In this document: positions 7,189-18,151 of the stretch, in pieces
Position numbering within the stretch: the first letter of the stretch is position 1
Layout: the number at the start of each line of letters is the position of its first letter
Assembly (NCBI GenBank): GCA_033855775.1
Contig: JAWVFT010000005.1
Span: 1-64,000 of the forward strand
From: DASVTR01 sp033855775
GTDB taxonomy: Bacteria > Acidobacteriota > Blastocatellia > Pyrinomonadales > Pyrinomonadaceae
Reading direction: 5' to 3'
Length of the DNA: 64,000 bases
Notes under the pieces: model-generated
The model's database searches: none
The model's input: only the letters and a program-made list of their open reading frames with translations
Told to the model about the DNA's origin: nothing
Made by a program: the position numbers and the translations under genes

Positions 7189-9621
7189 CTAACGCGCGGG
7201 GTCAACGCTTCCCGCCAGTTCGTTAAACTTCGGCTCGCCTCGCAGGGCGTCGAACAGCGGCTCGACCTGTAGGAATGGCATCCAGTTGAAGCGCTCGTTG
7301 CGGGCCTTTTCGAGCAGGTTGAGGGCGCGCTCTTTCTCGCCGAGTCCGGCGTAGACGACCGCCGTGTGATACGGCGAGACGTAGTGTTGCTTCGCTAGCT
7401 CGTCCAGCCGCTTGACGATTTTCAAGGCTTCGTCTCGTTTGCCCGCGAGGGCCAGAGCATGGCCCAACCCTGCCAGCGCGACAGGCGAATCTTCCGACAA
7501 AGTGAGAGACAGTTGAAACTCTGCGATGGCCTCCGCGAGCATCATCTTCTGCGCGAAAACCTGACCCATCTCGACGTGCGCGCGCGCGAAGTTTTTATCC
7601 ATCTCAATCATCTTGCGGCACTCGGCGAGAGCTTCGTCGTAGCGGCGCGCGTAGTATAGATGATGCGCTACGTCCGCGTTGATGGTCAGCGAGAAGGGGT
7701 CAATCTCCTGCGCGCGGCGGGCCTCCGCGACGGCTTCGTCGTTGCGCCCGGCGGCTGCCAGAAAGGCCGAGTACCACTGGTGCGCCGTCGCATAGTTCGG
7801 GTTGAGTTCGAGGGCGCGCTTGAAGTGCGCTTCAGCGGTCGGCCAGTCCCAGTAGTAACGATAAGCGACGAAGGCGAGCGAGGCGTGCGCCTCCGCCAAC
7901 TGCTCGTCAAGCTCAAGAGCCTTCTGCGCCGCCGCACGCGCCTTCGGATAACTCTCAAGCGCGGGCGCCACGTTGTAGACGTTGAGCAGCGCGTAGCAAT
8001 CGGCGAGGCCCGTATAAGCGGGCGTGTAGCGCAGGTCTTTCAAGATGGCTTGATTGAAATACTCTATGCCCTTTTCCAGGCCTTCAGCCGTTCGCTTGTT
8101 CCAGTTGAAACGCCCTTGCAGGTAGAGCCTGTACGCTTCGGAGTTGGTGGCGTAGCTGCGCAACATCTGCTTCTGCTCCGCGCCGCCCAGGCGCAGCCGC
8201 AGCTCCTCCGACACGTCGCGCGAAATCTCTTCCTGCAACGCGGGCAACTCCGCGAGCTTGCGACTGTAGCGCTCGCCCCAGATGTGGCTGTCGTCCTGCG
8301 CGTCTATCAGTTCGACGCTGACCGCCAACTCGTCGCCGTGCTGCGCGACACGGCCCGACAATAACGCGCGCACGCCCAACTCGCGCCCGACCTTTCGCGG
8401 CTCGGCCTCGCGCCCCTTGTAATAAAAGACCGTGTTGCGCGACCTCACCTTGAGATAGGGAAGCTGCGACAAACTGTCTATGAGGCTTTCGGTGATTCCG
8501 TCCGAGAGATATTCGTCGTTCGGGTCTGCGCTCGCGTTCGTGAACGGCATGACCGCCAGCGAATCAATCGCCGCCGGCCTTCTGCTTCTCTGGTACAGAA
8601 AGCTGTAGGCCAGCAGCGCCGCCGCCGCGAGCAACGCCGTTAAGACGACGAAGACCCAACCCTTGCGGCGAAGCGGGCGGCCATACCAGAGGGCGGCCTC
8701 GTCTCGCATGTGTCGCGGCGGAGCGTAAGGCAGCCCCGCGCTCGTGTGTCCCGCAGAGCTTCCCTCCGTGTCAATCGCACGCAGGACGCCGCGCAGGTCG
8801 TCGCGGAAATCTTCTATCCGCTGGTAACGCTCGGACGGCTCTTTGGCGAGCGCGCGGTCAACTATCTTCTGCAAGCGCGGCAGCACGGGCGAATCTTCCT
8901 GCCGCGCCTCAGCGAGCGGCACGGGCTCGGCGTGCAACACTGCATAGCGCACGTCAACAATCGTCTTGCCCTTAAACGGCCAAGTCCCCGCTAGCAACTC
9001 GTAGAGCAGCACGCCCGTCGAGAAGATGTCCGTGCGGTGGTCTGCCTGCTCGCCCTGCGCCTGCTCCGGCGCGGCATAGGTCGCCGTCCCGTACGGCACT
9101 CCGAGTTCCGTCACGTGCGGGTCGTTCGTGTCGTTCGTGTTGTCGTTGCCGCGCTCAAGCAGTTTCGCCAGACCGAAGTCTAAAACTTTGACGATGCCCG
9201 CGTCCGTCACCATCACGTTGCCCGCCTTGATGTCTCTGTGAATGATGCCGCGCGCGTGCGCCGCCGCCAGAGCATCCGTCACTTGAACCGCAATCGAGAG
9301 CGCGCTCTTCAATTCCAGCGGGCGACCGCCGACGAGTTGGCGCACGTTGCGCCCTTCGACCAACTGCATCGCTATGAAGTGAACGTCGTCTACTTTGTAC
9401 AGCCCGAAGATGGTGCAGATGTTCGGATGGTCGAGCGACGAGGCGAGCTTTGCTTCGCGCTCGAAGCGAATCAGGTTGGCGTGTCTGGTCAACTGAGGCG
9501 GCAAGACCTTAATCACGACCGCGCGGTCGAGCGTCGTGTCAACCGCTCTGTATATCTCGCCCTGCCCGCCCTCGCCGAGCTTCTCCACGACACGATAATT
9601 GAGCAGCACACGACCAATCAT
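7189..9621 (-). CDS. Ser/Thr protein kinase with TolB-like domain and TPR repeats
   Basis: About 810 residues. A Hanks-type kinase domain fills the N-terminus (GEGGQGEIY 16-24, Lys38, HRD with Asp130, DFG 148-150), followed by a single membrane helix (VFVVLTALLAAAALLAYSFL), a TolB-N/FlgO-like segment (SLAVMPF to about 130 residues later) and several TPR units to the C-terminus. This layout is common in Acidobacteriota and places the kinase in the cytoplasm and the TPR part outside. I start at the ATG at 9621 because the kinase fold begins there; a frame extension to 9666 adds an unrelated 15 residues. It probably responds to envelope cues; the target is unknown. Confidence 0.92.
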   Translation of the reverse strand: MIGRVLLNYRVVEKLGEGGQGEIYRAVDTTLDRAVVIKVLPPQLTRHANLIRFEREAKLASSLDHPNICTIFGLYKVDDVHFIAMQLVEGRNVRQLVGGRPLELKSALSIAVQVTDALAAAHARGIIHRDIKAGNVMVTDAGIVKVLDFGLAKLLERGNDNTNDTNDPHVTELGVPYGTATYAAPEQAQGEQADHRTDIFSTGVLLYELLAGTWPFKGKTIVDVRYAVLHAEPVPLAEARQEDSPVLPRLQKIVDRALAKEPSERYQRIEDFRDDLRGVLRAIDTEGSSAGHTSAGLPYAPPRHMRDEAALWYGRPLRRKGWVFVVLTALLAAAALLAYSFLYQRSRRPAAIDSLAVMPFTNASADPNDEYLSDGITESLIDSLSQLPYLKVRSRNTVFYYKGREAEPRKVGRELGVRALLSGRVAQHGDELAVSVELIDAQDDSHIWGERYSRKLAELPALQEEISRDVSEELRLRLGGAEQKQMLRSYATNSEAYRLYLQGRFNWNKRTAEGLEKGIEYFNQAILKDLRYTPAYTGLADCYALLNVYNVAPALESYPKARAAAQKALELDEQLAEAHASLAFVAYRYYWDWPTAEAHFKRALELNPNYATAHQWYSAFLAAAGRNDEAVAEARRAQEIDPFSLTINADVAHHLYYARRYDEALAECRKMIEMDKNFARAHVEMGQVFAQKMMLAEAIAEFQLSLTLSEDSPVALAGLGHALALAGKRDEALKIVKRLDELAKQHYVSPYHTAVVYAGLGEKERALNLLEKARNERFNWMPFLQVEPLFDALRGEPKFNELAGSVDPAR

Positions 9622-9848
9622 GGTTTGTTTGAGTCTCTGCCGCAGGCAGTATCCAACAAAACACAATCATATAGCCACACGCGCGCTTAAAGATAGAAAA
9701 AACTATGAACACAGGAGCGACCGGAACGCCGAAGGGAAAGCCGTCCCACATCAATCGCGGGCAGGCCCGCGCGAACGATGAAGGAGAAACTCTTTGAGAG
9801 TCCATCCTTCATCCTTCATCATTTATCGCTTCCGGGTTGACGCTGCTT

Positions 9849-10436
9849 TTATGGTTTTGGCGTGGCGCCGGCGGCTGCTGCTGGCTTGGCTTGCTTCGGC
9901 GGCAAGGGTTCGGCAAACACTTTAATGAGAATCATCGAAAAGCCTTTGCCGGCGGTCGAGCGTTGATGCGGCGTGCCGCGCGGCACGACGATTAGGTCGC
10001 CCTTAGCGAGCGTAAACGTCTGGCCGCCGGTGATACGCGGGCTGCGCCATTCCCCCGGCTCGACCTCGCGCGGCGCATCCAGTTTCCCGCCGAGCGTCAA
10101 CGACGCCGTTCCTTCGAGCACGTAGTAAACATCGTCGGAAGCGTCGTGCAGTTCCGCCGCCGCGCCTTCTCTGTGCTTATCGTGCTGCACGGCGACGCGC
10201 AGTTGCATTCCTTCGCCGCCGATTAGCTCTTCGACTTTATTGTCAGACCGCAGCCTTTGCTCAAGCTCGCTCAAAGGCTGCGCCGTCAGCACGACGAAGG
10301 GGCGCGTCGCGCTCGTCGGCTCTCGCCCCGTCTGCCCGCCGCCGCCTGTCTGCGCGGACAAACCGGCAGACAAAGCCGACATCAAGACCGCTGCTCCGAG
10401 CATCCGTTTTATCATCTTCGACATTGCGCTATTCAT
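9849..10436 (-). CDS. Secreted cupin-domain protein
   Basis: A 195-residue protein with a signal peptide (hydrophobic 9-27, ending LSAQ) and one cupin barrel. The metal-binding pattern is partly visible (ELHDASDDVYYVLEG, then PRGTPHQRS), and the C-terminus is rich in Pro/Ala/Lys. Such periplasmic cupins often bind sugars or sugar acids. It lies 51 bases downstream of the GH105 gene on the same strand, so a role in handling pectin fragments is plausible but not shown. Confidence 0.8.
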   Translation of the reverse strand: MNSAMSKMIKRMLGAAVLMSALSAGLSAQTGGGGQTGREPTSATRPFVVLTAQPLSELEQRLRSDNKVEELIGGEGMQLRVAVQHDKHREGAAAELHDASDDVYYVLEGTASLTLGGKLDAPREVEPGEWRSPRITGGQTFTLAKGDLIVVPRGTPHQRSTAGKGFSMILIKVFAEPLPPKQAKPAAAAGATPKP

Positions 10437-10487
10437 CCTCTCTTCGTCCGACCTGCGCGCTTTGATTGCTCGTTCGCTTCAGGCAAT

Positions 10488-12416
10488 CTATTTCGACTTT
10501 CCCGGAGACTGTTGCAGCAGCCAGCGCGCGAGGTCTTTGGCCGCTTTGTAATTATCAAACTCGACGGGAAGCTTTCTGCCGTCAACATACTCGTTATAGA
10601 GCCATGGGTCGCCGACCGCGAAGACCGTCCCTTTGCCAAACTTTGCGACGGCCATAATCACGTCTCCTTTGTCCTGCAACAACGGCTTGGCGGGCGGCGC
10701 GACGGCGAGCGTGGAAATCTCTTTCAGATAAAGCTCGCGCGCCGTCCTGAAGATTGGATGAGCAGCGGCAACACTGATTTTCCCCGTCGCGTAATCGTTT
10801 CCCTGCACGCGATTCCTGCTGTCTTTATTAAACCGGATGCCGAACTGTCCGGCCAGTTGATTGAAATGGTCAAACTCTGCGTTGCCCGCGTCGTTGCCCA
10901 TCAACACCAGCGTCCCGCCCGCTTTGACCCAATCGGCAATCGCTTTCGCGTGCTGCGGCTCGATGAAGTTCGGGCGCTCGTTCTCTTCTTTGGTGTCGGG
11001 GTCAACGATGATGTAGACGGCGGCTCGCTTGAGATTCGCGCTCGTCGGCGCGTCCTTGAGGGCCGCGGTCCTGGCGCCGAAATTCCTGAAGATGTTTCCC
11101 CAGAAAGAGAAGCCGCTGTTGGGCATCTCTTCCCACTTGTAATGAAAGGGCAGCATCACTCCGGTCGAGTCCTTCTTCACTTCGCTGTTGAAGTAATAAT
11201 CGAGCAGGACAGTCCGGCCGCGTCCCGTCGCTTGTTCGGCGGCAATCTCCATCTCGCTGCTCGCCAGCAGGAACGCGCCCACGCCTTTCGCGTCGTTCGT
11301 CACAACCTTCTCGCTCAAATAGTATTGATAGCTGCCGTCCCTGTAAGGATTCCCGCCGAGGCCCGCAACGCTGACCGTTCCCTTCAGATTGACTCGCTCG
11401 TTTCCAGCGCTCTCAATGAACTGCGTCTCGATTCCTCTAAAACCCTTCTGCGCGACTTTGAGATAAGAGGCGGGCAAGTAGCCCTGACGCGCTGCCTTCG
11501 CCAGAGCGTAGACGAACATGGATGAAGCGGACGCTTCCAGATAGTTTCCTTTCTTGCCGCCCTTATCGACCACCTCATACCATAGCCCCGACTTCGGCTC
11601 CTGATATTTCTCGATAGCGATTGCCAGCCGCTTCAAGATAGCGAGCAACTCCGCTCGCCTCGGATGCTCCGGCGGAAAGTAATCGAGCGTGTCCACAAGG
11701 GCCATCGCATACCAACCCATCGCTCTGCCCCAGACGTTCGGCGAGCGGCCCGTCGTAGGATCAGCCCATCTCTGTTTTTTGGATTCGTCCCAACCGTGAT
11801 AAAGCAGCCCGGTCTTGGAGTCTCTTGAATGTTGCTCCATCAGCATGAACTGCCGCGCGATGTCGTCGAAGGCTTCCGCCTCCTGAAACGTGGCGGCGTA
11901 CTCTGCGTAAAATGGTTCGCCCATGTACAAGCCGTCGAGCCACATTTGCGACGGGTAGATTTTCTTATGCCAGAAGCCGCCGTCCGAAGTGCGCGGCTGC
12001 GTCTTCAACTGCTCGCGCAGCAGGGCCGCGGCCTTGCGATACTTCTCCTGCCCCGTCACTTTGTAAAGTAACAAGAGATTCCTTCCGGGCAGCACGTTGT
12101 CTATGTTGTAGTCTTCCGGCTTATACGTGCGGATGGTTCCGTCTTCGTTAACGAAGCGGTTTGTGATGCGCTGAATGTATTTGAAATATCTGCCGTCGCC
12201 CGTGCTCTGCCAGACGCTTTCGATGCCTTTGAGCAAGACGCCTTGCTCGTAATTCCACTTGTCGGCCTTGCTGGGTTCGGTCACAAGCGAGTCCTGCCAG
12301 ACGGTCATCGCCGTGGCGGCCATGCGTTCGGACAAAGGCGCGCTCTGGCCCGGGACGGACAGCAAACACGCGGCGCAGAGAAGCACACAGAAAATTATTT
12401 TAACGACGACTTTCAC
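10488..12416 (-). CDS. Unsaturated rhamnogalacturonyl hydrolase (GH105) with C-terminal DUF4350-like domain
   Basis: The first about 400 residues form a GH105 (YteR/RhiN-type) six-hairpin barrel with both expected acidic residues: Asp106 in YNIDNVLPGR and Asp161 in QMWLDGLYMG. The enzyme removes the 4,5-unsaturated galacturonyl residue left by pectin lyases. The remainder (about 420-640) resembles a DUF4350/glutamine-amidotransferase-like fold. The frame is open to 12500, but a GGAGGA (12424-12429) sits directly before TTG (12419) and GTG (12416). From GTG a clean signal peptide follows (MKVVVKIIFCVLLCAACLLS), so I use 12416. Export to the periplasm is expected. Confidence 0.88.
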   Translation of the reverse strand: MKVVVKIIFCVLLCAACLLSVPGQSAPLSERMAATAMTVWQDSLVTEPSKADKWNYEQGVLLKGIESVWQSTGDGRYFKYIQRITNRFVNEDGTIRTYKPEDYNIDNVLPGRNLLLLYKVTGQEKYRKAAALLREQLKTQPRTSDGGFWHKKIYPSQMWLDGLYMGEPFYAEYAATFQEAEAFDDIARQFMLMEQHSRDSKTGLLYHGWDESKKQRWADPTTGRSPNVWGRAMGWYAMALVDTLDYFPPEHPRRAELLAILKRLAIAIEKYQEPKSGLWYEVVDKGGKKGNYLEASASSMFVYALAKAARQGYLPASYLKVAQKGFRGIETQFIESAGNERVNLKGTVSVAGLGGNPYRDGSYQYYLSEKVVTNDAKGVGAFLLASSEMEIAAEQATGRGRTVLLDYYFNSEVKKDSTGVMLPFHYKWEEMPNSGFSFWGNIFRNFGARTAALKDAPTSANLKRAAVYIIVDPDTKEENERPNFIEPQHAKAIADWVKAGGTLVLMGNDAGNAEFDHFNQLAGQFGIRFNKDSRNRVQGNDYATGKISVAAAHPIFRTARELYLKEISTLAVAPPAKPLLQDKGDVIMAVAKFGKGTVFAVGDPWLYNEYVDGRKLPVEFDNYKAAKDLARWLLQQSPGKSK

Positions 12417-12530
12417 CAAACATTCCTCCGTAATCTCTAAAACGACATGCCACTTGACTGTCAGCCGCGCAACCAATCCTGAGCGTAAAAGTCTAAGCAA
12501 TTAGAAAGCAATCGGATTGCGTCGGCAAAA

Positions 12531-12541
12531 TGGTTTTACCT
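12531..12541. promoter_or_regulatory. Candidate FadR/LldR-type operator TGGTTTTACCT
   Basis: The divergent region between the GH105 gene and the FadR-type regulator holds TGGTTTTACCT, one mismatch from the TGGT-N3-ACCA form bound by FadR-subfamily GntR regulators such as PdhR and LldR. Better and related copies occur at 19256-19266 and 19084-19094 upstream of other uronate genes. This is a pattern match only. Confidence 0.4.
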
Positions 12542-12697
12542 TTATCTAATCTTGTGCCTTAAAATTTTATCGACATCACCACGGAAAGCAGCTAGAATGA
12601 AAACGATTAAAGCAAGCCTGCATGACAAAGGCGCGGGAGTTGAGCAAAGTCTCCCGGCAGTTTTGGTCAAAAAAGATTCACACGGAGCGCGAATGGT

Positions 12698-13468
12698 ATG
12701 ACCGATTTGAGCGGCGACATCTTCAAAACAATTGACCCCGACCGCACCGGGACGACCTCGGAGGAGGTCATCTCGCAGCTTCGAGAAATGATTCATCGCG
12801 GCGAACTGCGACCGGGCGACCGCCTGCCGCCGGAGCGCGATTTGGCAAAGTTGCTCGGCGTCAGCCGCCCGACCTTGCGCGCAGGGATACGCTCTTTGGC
12901 TGCCGTCGGCGTCCTGCGTTCGAGGCAGGGAGCCGGAACCTTCGTCGTCAAAGCCGACGGCCCGCCTTCGCTCGACAGCAGCCCTTTGCGCTTGATGGCC
13001 TCGCTGCACGGGTTCACTTCGGGCGAGATGTTTGAGGCGCGGCAATCGTTGGAGATGGCCGTCGCGGGCTTGGCCGCGGAGCGCGCGACGAGCGAGCACA
13101 TGGCTACTTTGTCGGAAGAGATCGCGGGCATGTACGCCTCGCTTGACGACCCTGAGCAGTTCCTGGTCCACGACATGCGCTTTCATCAAACGGTCGCCGC
13201 CGCCTCCGGCAATCGCATCCTCACTTCGCTGATGAATATGGTGGCGACGATTCTGTTCGACGTGCGACGAAAGACTGTCAATCGCGCGAAAGATTTGAAA
13301 GAGTCCGCGGAGATGCACCGGCAGGTGTATCGCGCGGTTCGAGCGCGCGACAAGGAAGCCGCGCAGAACGCCATGCGCGACCACCTGATGCGCGCGCAGA
13401 AGGCGCAAGAGTCGGAGGAGATGGACGACTCTGCCGTTGTTGCGGCGGGCGACGGCTCGATAAGTTAA
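12698..13468 (+). CDS. FadR-subfamily GntR transcriptional regulator
   Basis: A 256-residue regulator with a winged helix (PGDRLPPERDLAKLLGVSRP, then GTFVV) and an FCD effector domain (about 110-235) that keeps the metal/ligand residues in HDMRFH, EMHRQ and RDHLMRA. It is divergent from GH105 and next to the KDPG aldolase and KDG kinase genes, so it very likely senses a uronate-pathway intermediate (as UxuR, ExuR and KdgR-type FadR members do) and controls this locus. A TGGT-N3-ACC(A)-like site lies in its own upstream region. Confidence 0.9.
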   Translation: MTDLSGDIFKTIDPDRTGTTSEEVISQLREMIHRGELRPGDRLPPERDLAKLLGVSRPTLRAGIRSLAAVGVLRSRQGAGTFVVKADGPPSLDSSPLRLMASLHGFTSGEMFEARQSLEMAVAGLAAERATSEHMATLSEEIAGMYASLDDPEQFLVHDMRFHQTVAAASGNRILTSLMNMVATILFDVRRKTVNRAKDLKESAEMHRQVYRAVRARDKEAAQNAMRDHLMRAQKAQESEEMDDSAVVAAGDGSIS

Positions 13469-13476
13469 GACGCTCA

Positions 13477-13535
13477 GCGAGAGCGCGTCACTCAAGAAAG
13501 AAGCAGCGCATCATTCAAGAGAGACGCGCTCTCGC
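13477..13535. terminator. 13-bp inverted repeat after regulator gene
   Basis: The perfect arms GCGAGAGCGCGTC (13477-13489) and GACGCGCTCTCGC (13523-13535) flank a 33-base loop just behind the regulator stop codon. No T-run follows, so it may be a weak terminator or an mRNA-stabilising hairpin between the convergent genes. Confidence 0.4.
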
Positions 13536-13716
13536 CGCCGCAAGGAACAAAGCGGACAACTCGCTCGCGCGCTTGTTTATTCAATTGTCAAATTTTCTTT
13601 CGGCCTCACGACCGAAGCCTTCAATCTCTTTAACGCTGGCTCTCTCTTTCCTAACTCAAGACAGTCGCGGCGCGCGATAAGGAAAAGCCGGCTCGACCTT
13701 GTTTGTCGTTTTTGAG

Positions 13717-14370
13717 CTAAGCCGCGCGGCGCGCTTCGCGGACGGCTGCGATGTAGGCGCGTGCGGCCTCCGTCACTTTTTCGGGTTGGCCTGCGCGGAT
13801 GGCCTTCGTGTCAACGAGGTCTGCCCCGACGCCGAGGGCCAGCGCGCCCGCTTCGATAAACTCAGCGGCAGTGGAGAGCGACACGCCGCCCGTCGGAATC
13901 ATTTCAACCTGCGGCAACGGAGCCTTCAGCGATTTGAGATACTTTGCGCCGCCGAGCGCGCCGCAGGGAAACACCTTGACCACATCCGCGCCCGCCGTCC
14001 ATGCGTTGATGACTTCCGTCGGCGTCAACGCGCCGGGCAACACCGCGATGGAATAGCGGCGGCACATCTCTATGGTGTTGACGTTGAGCGAAGGGCTGAC
14101 GACAAACTGCGCTCCGGCGAGAATGCAGGCGCGCGCCGTCTCGGCGTCCAACACCGTGCCTGCGCCGACGACGACTTCATCGCCGTAACGGTCGGCTACT
14201 TGCTCTATGACGCGCAAGGCGCGCGGGACGGTCATGGTGATTTCGAGAACGGTGACGCCGCCCGCTTTAATCGCTTCGACGACCTGCATCGCTTCTTCGG
14301 CGGACGACGCCCGCACGACCGGCACAATCCCAACTTCGGCGACGCGCCTTAAGACATCCTGCTTATCCAT
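13717..14370 (-). CDS. eda: 2-dehydro-3-deoxy-phosphogluconate (KDPG) aldolase
   Basis: A 217-residue class I aldolase with the family motifs GVTVLEITM (Glu43), VVGAGTVLDAE and DVVKVFPCGALGG, where Lys132 forms the Schiff base. It splits KDPG to pyruvate and glyceraldehyde-3-phosphate, the last step of both galacturonate and unsaturated-uronate catabolism. The KDG kinase that makes its substrate lies directly upstream on the same strand, with 40 bases between them. Confidence 0.93.
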   Translation of the reverse strand: MDKQDVLRRVAEVGIVPVVRASSAEEAMQVVEAIKAGGVTVLEITMTVPRALRVIEQVADRYGDEVVVGAGTVLDAETARACILAGAQFVVSPSLNVNTIEMCRRYSIAVLPGALTPTEVINAWTAGADVVKVFPCGALGGAKYLKSLKAPLPQVEMIPTGGVSLSTAAEFIEAGALALGVGADLVDTKAIRAGQPEKVTEAARAYIAAVREARRAA

Positions 14371-14410
14371 TCAAGCTTTCCTCATTCGACGCTTCAACCC
14401 CCGCGTCGTT

Positions 14411-15514
14411 TTAACGAGCGACGCGCGCGCCGCCGCCCTGCATCACGCGCTCGACCTCTTTGAGCGTCGCCATCGTCGTGTCGCCGGGAGTGGTCATGGC
14501 CAGCGCGCCGTGGGCCGCGCCGCACTCGACCGCATACTGCGCCCCACGGCCTGTCAGTAATCCGTAAATCAAACCGGAGGCGAAGCTATCGCCGCCGCCC
14601 ACGCGGTCGTAGATTTCAAGATTCTCGCGCATCGCCGCCTGGTAGAGTTCGCCATCAGCGTAGCAGACTGCGCCCCAATCATTCGCGGTCGCGGTCTTCG
14701 CGTTTCTGAGCGTCGTCGCCACGACTTTGAAGTTGGGAAACTCTTTGACGGCGCGCTCAATCATGCGGCGAAAGCTTTCGACATCGAGCTTCGAGTGATG
14801 CTCGTCCAAGCCTTCGACCTCGAAGCCGAGGCAGGCCGTGAAGTCTTCCTCGTTGCCAATCATCACATCCACGAGCGGCGCGAGTTCCTTGTTCACTTCC
14901 TGCGCGCGCGCCTGCCCGCCGATAGACTTCCAGAGTGATTCGCGGTAGTTCAAGTCGTAAGAGATGAGCGCGCCGCTGCGCCGCGCGGCTTGCATCGCTT
15001 CCTTGGCGACGGCGGGCGTCGTCTCGGAGAGCGCGCAGAAGATGCCGCCCGTGTGAAACCAGCGCGCGCCGGACACAGCGAAGATTTGCTCCCAGTCAAT
15101 CTCGCCGGGCCGCAACTGCGAGACAGCCGTGTGTCCACGGTCGGAGCAACCGAGCGCCGCGCGCACGCCGAAGCCGCGCTCCGTAAAGTTCAAGCCGTTG
15201 CGCACGTCGCGCCCAACGCCGTCATACTTGACCCAACGGACATGCGTTTGGTCAACGCCGCCCTGATAGATTAAGTCTTCGACGAGCCGCCCGACCGCGT
15301 TATCCGCAAGGGCCGTGACGATGGCCGTCCGCATCCCGAAGCAACGCTTGAGGCCGCGCGCGACGTTGTACTCGCCGCCGCCTTCCCAGACCTGAAACGC
15401 GCGCGTCGTCGCCACGCGCCTCTCGCCGGGGTCTAGCCTGAGCATCACTTCGCCCAAGCTCACGCAATCCCAAAGACAATCTTCTTTCGCTTTGATGTTC
15501 AATGCTGCTGCCAT
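14411..15514 (-). CDS. kdgK: 2-dehydro-3-deoxygluconate (KDG) kinase, PfkB family
   Basis: A 367-residue ribokinase-fold sugar kinase: N-terminal LGEVMLRLDPGERRV and GGGEYNVARGL, and C-terminal GGGDSFASGLIYG with the catalytic Asp. It phosphorylates KDG to KDPG for the adjacent aldolase. The open frame runs far upstream to 16072, but that part is antisense to the transporter gene. The Met at 15514, 8 bases after the transporter stop, starts the conserved fold. Gene order transporter-kinase-aldolase implies one operon. Confidence 0.9.
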   Translation of the reverse strand: MAAALNIKAKEDCLWDCVSLGEVMLRLDPGERRVATTRAFQVWEGGGEYNVARGLKRCFGMRTAIVTALADNAVGRLVEDLIYQGGVDQTHVRWVKYDGVGRDVRNGLNFTERGFGVRAALGCSDRGHTAVSQLRPGEIDWEQIFAVSGARWFHTGGIFCALSETTPAVAKEAMQAARRSGALISYDLNYRESLWKSIGGQARAQEVNKELAPLVDVMIGNEEDFTACLGFEVEGLDEHHSKLDVESFRRMIERAVKEFPNFKVVATTLRNAKTATANDWGAVCYADGELYQAAMRENLEIYDRVGGGDSFASGLIYGLLTGRGAQYAVECGAAHGALAMTTPGDTTMATLKEVERVMQGGGARVAR

Positions 15515-15522
15515 TTTTATCT

Positions 15523-16914
<1,392 letters not shown>

Positions 16915-16962
16915 CTCTTTAACTTTCACAGGCAGATGATTGCTCTGGCCCCGCCGCGCCGC

Positions 16963-18087
16963 TTAGAGAGCCAGCACGTCTGGAGATGTATATTCGCGCC
17001 CGCCTGCTTGCGTGATAATCTGCGGCCAACCCGGCGTCGCCGTAATAATCTCAACTCCGTCCGCAAAGTTGATGCACGTCTCTTCGACCTTTGTGCCGGT
17101 GATGGAAGGATTCCAGGCGAAAGCTTGATTGACGAAGACGCTTTCGCTTGACGAAGGATGCGCCGTCCAATCGCGCGTGCGATAGCCGCACGCCCCGCCT
17201 TGATGATGTAGCTGCTGCTCGCCCTCGAAGCCGACTTCGCCGTAGGCTCGCGCCGCGACTTTGTAAAGGTCTGCGCCGCTCGCCCCTGCGCGCGTCGCCG
17301 CTAGAAGCCGCGAGTTGACCTGCGCCGTCGCCAGCGTGCGGCGTCGCAATTCATCCGGCGCCACGCCCGCGCACACGATGCGCGTCAGCGACGCAATCAA
17401 GCCATGACGACGGGCGCACACGACGACCATCAACACTTTCTCCCAACGGCGCTCGGTCGGAATCGGATGACGAAATCTCTGCACGCGCTCGTCCGCCGCG
17501 ACCAGACAGACCACGGCCTTCATCCCGCCCGCCGCCAGCGCATCAATCACGCGCCGCGCTATCTCGCGCTCGCTCTCTCCGGGCGCGAGCGTTTTCACCA
17601 ACTCGCCCAGAGCTTGCCCCGCATCGCTTCCAAGCCGTCGGAATCTTTCAATCTCAGACGAAGTAAGCTGATGCCTGCAACGCGCGACCGCGCCTTCAAT
17701 CGTCCGCGCGTTCGCGCTCGTCGGAAGGTCTGAACCGAGCGCCGCGCCGTCCTTGAGCAAGGCCCGCGCGCGTTCGACCAGAAACGTCGGGCTGGCTTTC
17801 TCTTCTTCCCATGCAAACTCGATTGGCTCGAACTCTTCCGCGCTCAATTCCTCTGCCAGCAATCGCTCCATCTCGATGCGACTGGCGAGCACGAAACGCT
17901 GGCCGTCATTCCTGACCAGCAATGCCCCCGCTCCCTGCTCGCGGCTCGTGTCAACGCCGCTTGCGCCGCCCGCCGTCAACCATGAGAAATTGTGCTGCGC
18001 GCAGAGCAGGGCTCCGCCCAGATTCTCCGCGGCCAGCATGCGCTGCGCTCTGGCGGTCTTCTCTCTTATTTCTGCGCTCTTGTCCAA
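16963..18087 (-). CDS. M24-fold (creatinase/prolidase-like) protein with altered metal site
   Basis: The protein has an N-terminal creatinase-like domain and a C-terminal pita-bread M24 domain, but the metal ligands are eroded. The usual D-x-G ... D-i-T-R segment reads CARRHGLIASLTR (both Asp replaced), and the first Glu loop reads WNPSITG, while a His (LHHQGG) and the last Glu (KVEETCIN) remain. It is thus unlikely to be a two-metal aminopeptidase; a creatinase-type hydrolase or a binding protein are alternatives. The start is uncertain: the frame is open to 18207, but TTG at 18087 begins the conserved part (DKSAEIREKTARAQRML). It follows the SDR gene and precedes the transporter, so it probably belongs to the uronate operon. 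Confidence 0.75.
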   Translation of the reverse strand: MDKSAEIREKTARAQRMLAAENLGGALLCAQHNFSWLTAGGASGVDTSREQGAGALLVRNDGQRFVLASRIEMERLLAEELSAEEFEPIEFAWEEEKASPTFLVERARALLKDGAALGSDLPTSANARTIEGAVARCRHQLTSSEIERFRRLGSDAGQALGELVKTLAPGESEREIARRVIDALAAGGMKAVVCLVAADERVQRFRHPIPTERRWEKVLMVVVCARRHGLIASLTRIVCAGVAPDELRRRTLATAQVNSRLLAATRAGASGADLYKVAARAYGEVGFEGEQQLHHQGGACGYRTRDWTAHPSSSESVFVNQAFAWNPSITGTKVEETCINFADGVEIITATPGWPQIITQAGGREYTSPDVLAL

Positions 18088-18151
18088 GGCTCTCTGGATT
18101 GACTGCTTTGAAGAACTACGGCGCAGGCGTTTGCAGGCTTGCCCAAGCTCT

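Noticed and set aside
9778..9817. Hairpin GATGAAGGA/TCCTTCATC as terminator of the cupin or kinase gene
   Set aside because: It lacks a T-run and lies upstream of the kinase start; probably a local CCTTCAT repeat.
10257..11525. Plus-strand frame of 422 codons over the GH105 gene
   Set aside because: Shadow of the GH105 coding strand with no domain; GH105 motifs and signal peptide are on the minus strand.
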